Source: Jaltomata sinuosa (Eukaryota; Streptophyta; Magnoliopsida; Solanales; Solanaceae). From it: a DNA stretch of 64,000 bases. The translations under genes were made by a program, and so were the position numbers. Positions 55,231 through 64,000 of the stretch are shown here, in pieces. A model generated the notes under the pieces. That model saw only the letters and a list, made by a program, of their open reading frames with translations, ran no database searches and was not told where the DNA came from. The DNA is taken from the NCBI GenBank assembly GCA_003996215.1, contig QJPP01004049.1, positions 35,655 through 99,654 of the forward strand. Direction: 5' to 3'. Positions within the stretch are counted from its first letter, which is position 1; the number at the start of each line of letters is the position of its first letter.

Positions 55231-56600
55231 TTTTTTATGACGTTCAAAAATACTCTCTCATAAGATATGATAACGATCGTCATACAAAATAATAAATAAA
55301 CTCAATGGATGTCAGGGTCGTATCCACGTATAATGGAGTAATGATTCATCAATAAATTATTCAATAATAATCACTAGAGCAAGTAAGTGTTCAAGCAATT
55401 TAAAAGTAAAAGCTTGGGGAAAAGGATTGGGAAATCAACAATATCTCAATTTCAACACGAAAATAATCGTAAACAAAATTTGATGAACATGAGTAGGAAG
55501 ACTAGAGGTATGCTTCATGTGGCATTCTACAATGGGTTAGGGGATTGATTAATTGTGTAAGCTTTCAATTATAGGTATGGGTAGCTTGGTTCTAGCTATA
55601 TTTAATAGTCTTTCAGCCCTCAAAATATATGTACCATGGCCTTTACTCAAGAACCATAACTTTATCATAAAACAACCAATTTACACTTGGGTAAATCACA
55701 CTATTTTTAGCTTAGATTCATATATAGGAATTTTCTTTGATCAAGCTATTTCTAGTCTTAATCTAAGGTGGGAATCCCAAATCTCCACTATTAAACTCTT
55801 ACCCGATTTATGAACTTCTCTTTCAAGCAAGAACAAAATTAGAAAACTCAATTAATATTTGAAACCATCAATTTTATAGTTAAACCTTGAAGAATTCAAT
55901 AGACCCATACTAAATAATCAATTATAAGCACAATGAATCAATACTCATACCCAAATTCAAACATCCATCATGTACATACCCCTAGAAAATGATTTAGCTA
56001 CTCATATTAAGGAAAAAAGAGGATATACCAAATAGGTTACTCAAATTTCCATTCATATTAAAAGCCAAGCTCCAAATCCAAGCTCAAATTCTTTACAAAT
56101 GGTGTTTTCAATTGGGGAAGAACAGGAGAGAAGAATGTACTCTTAATATCTTCCTTGGAGAAAGTAAAAACTAAATTTTATCCCAGGTAGACACCCCAAA
56201 ATGAGTTTTAGAACCTTCCCAAATATGTCACATGACTTTGGATAAAAATGCACTTCGGGGCTAGTGCAACCGACGTGCGAAGCCACATACGATAACACAC
56301 TGCATTATGCGGCCGCGTGTTGCTTTTTTCTAGGCAGAAAGTTCCACCGCCTATGAGACTCAAGTGCGAAGTGGGGTGCGGCCGCATCTTGCGATGTGCG
56401 GCTCGCACCTCCTGACAGTTCCTTCTTCTTTTCTGATCACCTTCACACTTTAACTTCTTTTTGGCTCTTTGGGTTTAATTTTATTGCTTTCTTCTCTGGA
56501 TCAAGAGTACATGTATTCATGTCAATAAAGGCAATAAGTACCTCTAATTCTCATCAAAATATGAGAATAATTCATGAATAAAGGCTCAATAAGTTGGTAG
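55231..56600 (-). repeat. LTR-like sequence of element N
   Basis: Non-coding sequence upstream (minus strand) of the primer-site remnant. The GATGTCAGGGTCGTATCCAC block near 55303-55322 is typical of LTR ends next to Athila/Tat primer sites. A word array with GCGGCCGC lies at 56255-56410, and a GATAAAATT-like box follows it at about 56170-56180. The outer boundary was not identified. Confidence 0.45.
56255..56410 (-). promoter_or_regulatory. GCGGCCGC-type word array in LTR N
   Basis: Words ATGCGGCCGCGTG, TGCGGCCGCAT, GTGCGAAG (twice) and TGCGGCTCGCAC recur within 155 bases in otherwise AT-rich DNA. The words are palindromic or nearly so, as in the arrays of LTRs J, K and E. Confidence 0.5.
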
Positions 56601-57789
56601 ATTACCAACTTATCAATTAGAGGAGTTGGAGGTGCTGCTGCAGGTCATGTAGCTTCTAGGGCCTCCTAATGTGCAGCTGAAGCTGGAGAGGAATGTAAAG
56701 ATGTCTCCCCTACTACCTCTAGCTGAACTGCCCTAGCAGGTGGTACCTTACTGGTAACCTCGCATGTGGATGCATCTGGCTTTTGGCCTGCTGTTGTTTG
56801 AAAATTCACCAATATTTTTCTGTACAAGCATAATAGGCAACCCTTATGACTTATCTCTATAGTACGATTTGGACAAAAAAAGGTAACTTTTCTAAACAAT
56901 GTCTGTAGCTTCCTGCTTATAGAATGTGGTGCAAAACAAATTTAAAAACAAGACTCTACTAGACACAGCTTTCAGACTCCCTAGCATATGATGTTTTTCT
57001 AAAAGCAAGTTTGGCATACCCCAAACTCAGGTGGAGCAACTGGCGACTGATGCTAAAACTTAGACCAAAGCCAACTTTGCTGAACCATTTGTCAATGGCA
57101 CATAGCAGGCAATTAAGAAAACAAACAAGTATATCTCGGCTTAAGAATCAATCCTCGATCGGTGAGGTCCTTTTCAATAGCTCTACAAAGAAAATAGCTA
57201 CTCCCTATAATTCATATAAAGCAAAAATGGGTAGCATGCAAGTTTTGTTTATGTCGTTGAGGCCACCATGATATCTTGGAAACCATAAATGATATGCAGA
57301 CCTTCAAGCCCACTAGGATCTCTATACAGAAGTTGTAAGATAGGCAAATAGATCGCTAAATTCCCAACAATAACAACAACAAGGCTCGATTGGCTAACAA
57401 GCTACATCTAATAAAATTACTATTTTTGGGGTAGGTAGAAATACAGAAAAATTAAATATCTAGTTTAAACTAAAACATTATTAAAGGAAATCATTAAAAT
57501 CACTAGCTTATTTATTAAAATCTTAATTAAAAAAACATATTTTTTTATAAATTTTCTGTTCTTTTAAAGAAACAACAATAAAACTCATCCTAAAATGTGA
57601 CTCTATTTTTTTCTGTAATTTTCAAATGCTTTAAAAATTATATAAAAATAAAAATACCTAATGTAGACCTTAAACACGAAATGATGTAAACATTTGTCAT
57701 GGTAAAAAATTAGGTGTTCACAAACACCACATAACCCTAGACCAAGTATAACTTGCTAATTCTATTCTACGGTCTTGATAATGGCCAAA
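56601..57789. other. Unassigned AT-rich interval
   Basis: No gene that I can support. A minus-strand frame at 56899-56666 has an A/P/T/S-rich C-terminus that could be a retroelement fragment, but no motif is recognisable. A CAA-rich stretch lies near 57363-57390. From about 57420 to 57700 the sequence is very AT-rich. Confidence 0.4.
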
Positions 57790-58897
57790 TATGCAGAAAA
57801 TAGGATTAAAACATAATTTTAACCTAAATCTAACCTTAACTTTCATGTAACTTATAACATATACAATCTAACCGAGCTAAGTCTAAAAGAAGTAAATCAT
57901 AACCTACCTCGAGGCCAAACTACAAACACGAACTATCACTCATGTGTATTTCCCTTCTGAAGTGCCTCAGAATGCTGCAATTCTATCATAAAGATAATCT
58001 AGGTGTCAAGACGAGAATAATTACACTCATATTAATATAGGAAAATTCAGGCCAAAAATTAGGTGTGAAATCGATCCTTGGGGCCCACTTATGAAAAAAG
58101 AAACAAATTTCACAATTACATTCACAACGGGTTTCTAAACCCCTGCCCAAAATTTGGGCACAAATGGGACTCTTTTTGGGGCCCAAAACAACCCCAAAAG
58201 TTACTTGATCAAATGAATTTAAAACAAGTAAATTCTATGGGATTTACAGAGGATAAACGCAAAGGAAAAATAGAAAATGAGCGGAAGGACATAATGAGCT
58301 TACCAAAAATATTTGGGATGAACAAACTTCCTCAAACCTGCTCCTAAGCTCTTCTAATAATGGAGTTTTCGAAATGATAAAGGAAAAATGAGGCTAACAG
58401 ATTTTATAACTGCCATGGGTCCTTTATCGTGAATGCGAAGGACCCCTCATGAATGCAAAGCACTGACAGGTTGACTATCACGATCACAATGGTCCTTTTC
58501 ATGAACGCGAAGAAGGAACTCAACCAAGTCAACATTTCCTTGATCGTGAATGCGATGAACCTCTCACAAATGTAATGGTAAAGAAATTAGACCATCGTGA
58601 ATGTGAAGGTCATATCGCGAATGCAATGAACAATACGTGACTGCACCAGAAACAGTGCACCAACAACTTAACAAAGCTAGAATTTAATCGGATAGACCCA
58701 TAGGATTCATTCGGAACCCTGTGAATACATACCAAATATTCTATCAAACTAGAAATGGCATTTTGATTCAACGGCATCATAGAAATAATCAATGGAGGTC
58801 GTCTTGATAAAATGTTGACCGAAGTTAATACTTTGCCGATTTTGCCTAGAAGTTACCCAAGTACCCAAAATGAGTCTAGAAGCCTTGGGACCTAAAC
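57790..58897 (-). repeat. LTR fragment K, interrupted by element B
   Basis: Collinear on the minus strand with parts of LTRs A and J: the CAAACTACAAACACGAACTATC block near 57912, the primer-like AGGTGTCAAGACGAG near 58001 and the GGGGCCC block near 58078. It has a word array (58415-58650) and a TATA-like GTTATAAAAT at 58401-58410. It ends at 58897 exactly where element B begins, so B inserted into it. The rest of K should reappear beyond B's 3' LTR, outside the window. Confidence 0.7.
58401..58650 (-). promoter_or_regulatory. U3 word array (ATCGTGAATGCGA type) with TATA-like box, LTR K
   Basis: Eight or so degenerate ~20-base units on ATCGTGAATGCGAAGGACC: near 58427, 58450, 58477, 58500, 58540, 58565, 58595 and 58612. 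The design is that of LTR J but the core word differs. On the minus strand the array ends about five bases before GTTATAAAAT. Confidence 0.6.
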
Positions 58898-61781
58898 TGT
58901 GATGACCCTCCAGGTCATTTTCTATTTTTTGTGCTTTTTCTGCATTTTGAGCTTTCTCACAGCGGCTACATATCATTTATGATTTGCGAGGACTGATGGT
59001 TCGGTTCCCAGGGTGTTTGTTAGGTCGTTATGACAATTTCCCTATTTTAGAACTTAAACTAAGGAAATATTTGACTTTGGTCAACATTCTTGGTAAACAT
59101 GCTCGGAATCAAATTCCAATAGTTTCGTTAGCTCAGGAATGGGGATTTTTTTCTAGTGGGGCCCTTGGTCTGGGTCTAGAGTTTTTGGTTGGCTTTTGCC
59201 TTATTTTTTGTGTTTTTAGGATAGTTTGGCTTGTATGGTTGAGTTTGGTCAATATTCGGAGCAGACGACCTCGGATGGAAATCTCATTAGTGTTGTTAGC
59301 TCCGGAATGTTGACTTTGGGCTAAAGGGACCTTTGGTTTGGGTCCTTAGGCTTCCAAACTCATTTTGGGCCATTGGGTTTCGATTTGGATAAGGTTGGCT
59401 TATAGTTAGTTTTGGGAGCGGGGCCTATTTTTCGTTAAATCGACTTTTATTGAGATTTTTGTCAATTCTATTGAGTTCAAAATGCCATTTTAGTTAACTA
59501 GCTTAGCTCGTTTATGTTTGTAGGACCCCAGATGCATTGTTGGTGGTCCATTTATTGAAAAATTTGCTAAGTCTTGGCTGCAGCATTGCTGCTTACTTGT
59601 ATTGTGCCACGACGGGTACCTGGACGCACCTGCATTGGCTCTCTTATGCCTGCTTGTGCCGCGCCTGCATGGCTGCTAGCACTAGCAAGGCAGTGCGCCT
59701 GCGATGACTAGGACATTATGGCATGTGCGCTCCTGCGGTTTCTAGGCGATGTGGCACCAGCGCGCCTGCGCCTCCATCGTCGCTCCTGCGCTTGGGCGCT
59801 GGCAGCTTATAAGCTGGCCACTCCTTCAAATTTCATTTCATTCCAACTCTATTCCAACTTGTTTTTTCTCCATTATAATAGATCTCCAATCTCTAAATTC
59901 AACTCTAACTTTTCCGGCATGGTGGTGATTATTTATCTGGTCCATTGTTATTTCTTGCACTCTAAATTAGTAGGTTCCACTTTTAAATTTTGATAATTCT
60001 CCTTTTAAATTTCTTTCTTGATCAAGAGGACTCTGGGGCTGTTTTGGGCATCAAAACAAGTCCCATTCGCGCTCAACTTTTGAGCATGGGTTCCTTAACC
60101 CGTTGTGAAAATAATTGTGAATTTTGTTTTCCTTTTAATTGCTCTGGCCCCGAGGGTCATTTTCCGATCCAATTTCTGACGTGATTTTTCGTATAGTAAT
60201 ATGGGTGTCATTATTCTCGTCTTGACACTTGAAATGTGTTTGTGATAGCATGGCAGCTTTTTGAGGCTGTTTGGAAGGTGAAGGCACACGAGTGATGGTT
60301 CGTGTTTGCAGTTCAGTCCGATGTAGGTTATAATTTACTTTTCTATAGTAACTTTAGTTAGATTTTACATCTAATAAATTACTTGAACGTTAGGTTGGAT
60401 CTTAGGTAGAATTAGGCTTAAATCTTGTAACTTGAAATAAATTGCCATTTCGGATCATAGATTAGAATTTAACCTTAGTTTAGAAGCTTGTTGAGTTGTT
60501 GTGGTTAGCTTAGAATCCTTTGTATATTTTTAGGAGGTTTAGAATAGATGCTTTTCATTATTTTCGTAGTTTTTTTCCATTCTTTCTACCTTATTGTCGA
60601 TTGTGTATTGTGTTGTGGGCTTGAGGCCATAGCATGAATTGGACAGAGTTCCAGGTCAGTTCTCTTATTTAGAGGGTGTTTTGCTCTATTTTCCTTGCTG
60701 GTGTGGTATATTCTTGGGATTTGGAAAGTTATATGCTCATACTGCATTTGCATACCTAGCGGTATAGAAAAGAGAGATTTTTTGAGAGTTCAAACTGGAG
60801 ATTTACTATGGTTATCATGATTTCGGATTTTAAAGGAGCTACCTTTGTCTTTATTACTTTTTTTGGAAAGGAAAAGAAAAGTACTACTTTTATGCTAGTA
60901 AAAGGGACGTTCCCCGACCTTTTCTTTGTTTACTTTTCTGTTGATGAGTTCGATGATCTATTCTGGGTGCCCTGATGCATTATTTTGGGTTTTTACTTTT
61001 AATGAATATGTTGACGAGTTCGATGTTAAATTCTGGGCACCCAATGCATTATTTCGGGTTTTACTTTTTATACATTTATGCATCACATCATTCCTCATTG
61101 TATTGCATCATGCTTGAGTGTACTTGGATTGCCCGTTGCCTTGATTTCTTTTTTATTTGGTTATTATTGTCTTCTCCTCTGTTAGCTTGGTTAGTTCTGC
61201 TTTCTGTTTATAACTAGATTTAGGTGGTTCCCTGTAGTTAGCTTACTTTCCTCTAATTTATATTATATATTATCTTTCTGCACTCGGTCGGCCTATGATG
61301 CCTATTGGGTACCCATTATTTTGGTACTCATACTACGCTCTGTATCTTTTTTTGATGCAGCACCTAGTACGAGCCACCCTCATTGATTGTCCTATCGTTC
61401 GAGGGCAGCTGTTGTTCGGATCGTGGTGAGCTCTTAGCGTGTTGGAGACCTTTACTTCTTTCCATCTATCATTTCTGTCTATATTTTGTATTTGGATAGA
61501 TAGAGTATGTTGTATAGCTACTCCGTACTTTAGATGCTCTTGTAACGGTGACACTAGGTGCGAGTTGGTTCTTGTGTATATTTTATCTTCTTGGTCACTT
61601 TAGAGACATTTATGTATATTTATTATAGTTGGTATGTATATATATTGTTGGCTCTATTTCCTTTATATTTCTCTTTCACTTTCCTTATTTAATTACTTTA
61701 TTTATCTTCCGCATTATTTGGGTTGGCTTGCCTAATAGGGGGTTATGTAGCGTTATCTTGGCCTAGTTTTGGGTCATGACA
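58898..61781 (+). repeat. 5' LTR of gypsy element B
   Basis: Starts TGTGATGACCC and ends GGGTCATGACA at 61781, 2884 bases, immediately followed by a primer site. Closely related to LTR A. It has a GC-rich word array (59575-59806), TTATAAG at 59807-59813 and the R-region block near 61270-61330. The various 60-110 codon frames inside are chance frames. Confidence 0.9.
59575..59813 (+). promoter_or_regulatory. U3 GC-rich word array plus TATA-like box, LTR B
   Basis: Same arrangement as LTR A: TGC/GCG-centred words (CCTGCG, GCGCCTGCG, GCACTAGCAAGGCAGTGCGC) for ~230 bases, then TTATAAG at 59807-59813. Comparing A and B shows the array diverging faster than the flanking LTR while keeping its composition. 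Confidence 0.55.
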
Positions 61782-61784
61782 GAG

Positions 61785-61796
61785 TGGTATCAAAGC
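61785..61796 (+). promoter_or_regulatory. Primer-binding site of element B
   Basis: TGGTATCAAAGC three bases after the LTR end matches the initiator Met-tRNA primer site with one change (A for G at the ninth position). It sets the 5' end of reverse transcription for this element. Confidence 0.8.
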
Positions 61797-61988
61797 CTAG
61801 GTTCACCGGTCATGCAAGTACAAGAGCAAATTATCTAGTAGAGTCTCGTGGATCGGTATGATAACGTCTGTATCATATCTACGAGAGGCTATAGGGCATT
61901 CCTAGGAAATATTCCACCTTGTTTGATTCCTTATCGTGCTTCCTTGACTTTATTAACTTCTAAGTATCTTTGTTTTACTCTTTGTCAG

Positions 61989-63457
61989 ATGGTTCGGACG
62001 AGATCAGCAGTGGTTGAGGTTGAAACCCCTGCACCTACAGTTAGAGCCCCAACTAGGGGATGAGGTAAAGGCGGTAGGGGATGGGCTGCGGCACCAACTT
62101 ATACCCAAACTAGGTTACCATCACTAGAGCCTGATATTGTGGTTGAGGAGGTACAGTATGAGATAGAGAGTGTGGGGCCAGCCTAGCATCAAAGAGGTTT
62201 TGTGGTGACTCTAGTTCTACATGACACTTTGATTTTCTTACTTGGGTTTCTTGAGGGTATGAATCCACCAGCAGCTTCACCCGGTACTCTGATTGGTTCC
62301 CAAGTCAGAGACGAGGCTCAAACTTCAGCCCAGGCAATGACAAAAGGTTCAAGAGCGCAACCTGCTACTGCAGATCCCTAATTGGAGGTATTTCTAGTCC
62401 CTACAATTATTCGACCTATTCCAATTGGGCCCATTATGTCTTCTGAGGAGCAGAAGATGCTTAGTAGGTTTCTGAGATTGGGTCCTCCGAGGTTTTCAAG
62501 TGCTCCTAGGGAGGATATGCACGAGTTTCTGACTAGTTGACAGGAGAGATTGCATAATTTGGGGTTGGTGGAGTTTCATTAGGCATATTATACCACGTTT
62601 CAGCTGGATAGTCCAGTAAAATAGTAGTGGAGGTCATATGTAGCTTGTAGGCCAGCCGGGTCACCTTCTCTTACTTGGGCATAGTTCTCTGCATTTTTTT
62701 GGAGAAGTATGTACCACGTAGTTTGAGGGAGCAGTTAATGGATCATTTCATTAATATTAGAGAAGGGCTCCATGTCTATTTTTGAGTACAAGGTTCGCTT
62801 CCATCAATTGGCTAGGCACGCCACTAGGATTCTTCCCACCGAGCATAAGAGGGTGTATCACTTTGTACGAGGATTGACTTTACAGCACCACTTGGCTATA
62901 GAGGGTATGGTAGCATCAGGCCAGTCATTTCAAGAGGTAGTAGACCATGCCCGCACTATTAAGGGAATACTTTGTGAGGCCCAAGGGGGCAGCAATAAGA
63001 GTCCCCACTATCAGGGCAATTTCTATGGATCACAGGCACATGGTAGAGGCTACATTGGTAGGGGTTAGTATTAGCAGTGTTTCCGGCCAAGACAACCGAT
63101 TAAGGTGGATTACAGATTGTTGAGGGTCAGAGTAGCCAACATATTATTTTGTCTTCACGACGTGCTCATTTTGGGTCGACAAGTCATGGTAGTCATTCAG
63201 ATTCAGTCGTGTCTTCACAATAAAGTATGTTTTGCCGGGGTTGTTATGAGTGTGGCAAGATAGGCCACTTGGCTAGAGAGTGTCCATCAGTATTGCACCA
63301 TAGGCGACATGATCAGACTATTTAGGCCCCTAGGCCTCTAGCACCACCATCTTAGGGTGGTGCACAGGGTAGTAGGGGTGGTCCCTAAGGTGCTAGAGGT
63401 GATCCTCAGTCTAGTAGATCAGGTGGGTGTGGCAGTTGAGGCTACATATATGCAGTT
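61989..63457 (+). pseudogene. Gypsy gag, element B
   Basis: ATG 61989 starts M-V-R-T-R-S, a usual start for this gypsy Gag, followed by a P/T-rich N-terminus. The capsid region is broken by stops (for example TGA near 62061, TAG near 62184 and 62635). It is readable again at 62772-63068 as an E-Y-K-V-R-F-H-Q-L-A-R block, then H-F-V-R-G-L near 62858. The knuckle C-Y-E-C-G-K-I-G-H-L-A-R-E-C at 63242-63283 is intact. The tail runs to the protease. It overlaps the same region as element A's gag remnant, so A and B are separate copies. Confidence 0.85.
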
Positions 63458-64000
63458 TTGGTCCGGATAGAGGCCGAGGCTTTAAATGTTGTCATCACAG
63501 GTACAATATCTATTTGTCATCAGTCTGCTTCTGCTTTGTTTCATCCGGGGCCTATGTTCTCCTATGTATCCACTTATTATGCTACTCGTCTGGAGTCTGC
63601 TTGTAAGTCATTGCCTACGCCCTTGCGTGTAGCTACCCAAGCAGGAGATTTTTTAGTAGTGGATCAGTTGTATCGAGCTTGTGTGGTGACTATCCTGGGG
63701 TATGACATGTGGGTAGACTTGATTGTGCTAGATATGGTTGATTTCAATGTGATCTTAGGCATAGATTGGTTGTCTCCTTATCATGTGGTCTTGGATTGCT
63801 TCGCCAAAAACTTTACTCTATGGATGCCATGTATCCTTCCTACAGTTTGGAAGGGTGCCAATAGCCACATGTCGAGGGGAGTTATATCTTTCTTGAGCGC
63901 CAATCAGTTGGTTGGAGCGGTGCTTACCCTATCTTGCCTACATCCGTGATAGCCACCACACCTTCACTTGAGTCAGCTCATGTGGTTTACGAGTATTTGG
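63458..64000 (+). pseudogene. Gypsy protease and start of RT linker, element B (partial)
   Basis: A 163-codon frame to TGA 63947-63949 covers the whole protease fold: the N-terminal strand, the active-site loop near 63536-63553 and F-N-V-I-L-G-I-D-W-L near 63745-63775. The loop reads L-F-H-P-G-P, so the catalytic Asp is His (63542-63544) and the next residue Pro, which should abolish activity. The change of frame into RT after the C-L-H-P stop is the same as in element A. The element continues past the window edge. Confidence 0.85.

Noticed and set aside
57363..57390. CAA-rich run suggesting the tail of a minus-strand SINE
   Set aside because: No box A/B promoter, no target duplication and no body sequence that I recognise.
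20989..64000. Elements A and B as two halves of one split element
   Set aside because: Both contain the gag knuckle and protease region, so they overlap and must be separate copies.

Overview
This is a plant nuclear DNA window with no intact host gene, tRNA or rRNA that I can support. It is a stack of nested, decayed reverse-transcribing elements: Ty3/gypsy LTR retrotransposons in both orientations, one Athila/Tat-like fragment, one Tourist-like MITE, and a two-copy endogenous plant pararetrovirus (EPRV, Caulimoviridae) arranged as a large inverted repeat. The EPRV has the caulimovirid order movement protein, coat protein with CCHC knuckle, protease, RT and RNase H, a last ORF, and a promoter/poly(A) region. 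Together with gypsy LTRs of about 3 kb, this suggests pericentromeric heterochromatin of a dicot. Solanaceae is my best guess, from general resemblance rather than a search.

Layout. 1-8240: minus-strand gypsy pieces (LTR D with a degenerate initiator-Met-type primer site; an internally deleted element C; a displaced RNase H fragment). 8249-20988: the EPRV. A plus-strand copy (8301-13957) and a minus-strand copy (14609-20988) converge on a palindrome of about 420 bp (13958-14380) that holds two copies of the viral promoter/poly(A) region. 20989-27647: 5'-truncated plus-strand gypsy element A with its 3' LTR. 27648-31597: minus-strand gypsy element F. 31598-41005: four LTRs or LTR parts, one a solo LTR with a TTTAG duplication. 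41295-50572: structurally complete minus-strand gypsy element E with an AATAT target duplication and a MITE in its 3' LTR. 50578-53021: AT-rich sequence ending in an LTR-like terminus. 53022-57000: Athila/Tat-like fragment N. 57790-58897: LTR fragment K, split by element B (58898 to window end: 5' LTR, primer site, gag, protease).

How it works together. Every polyprotein carries stops or frameshifts, so autonomous activity is unlikely. The one long intact viral reading frame is the left movement-protein ORF (449 codons). The inverted EPRV could give self-complementary RNA, because its two internal promoters point into opposite-sense viral sequence, so the locus may act as a small-RNA source. 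Nonsense mutations shared by both EPRV arms, a 52-bp templated filler at one junction and a left edge inside the viral primer-binding site record how the locus formed. The gypsy LTRs share two features worth study: inverted-repeat tips of about 11 bp, and family-specific arrays of short palindromic CpG-rich words just upstream of TATA-like boxes. All alignments and coordinates were made by eye.
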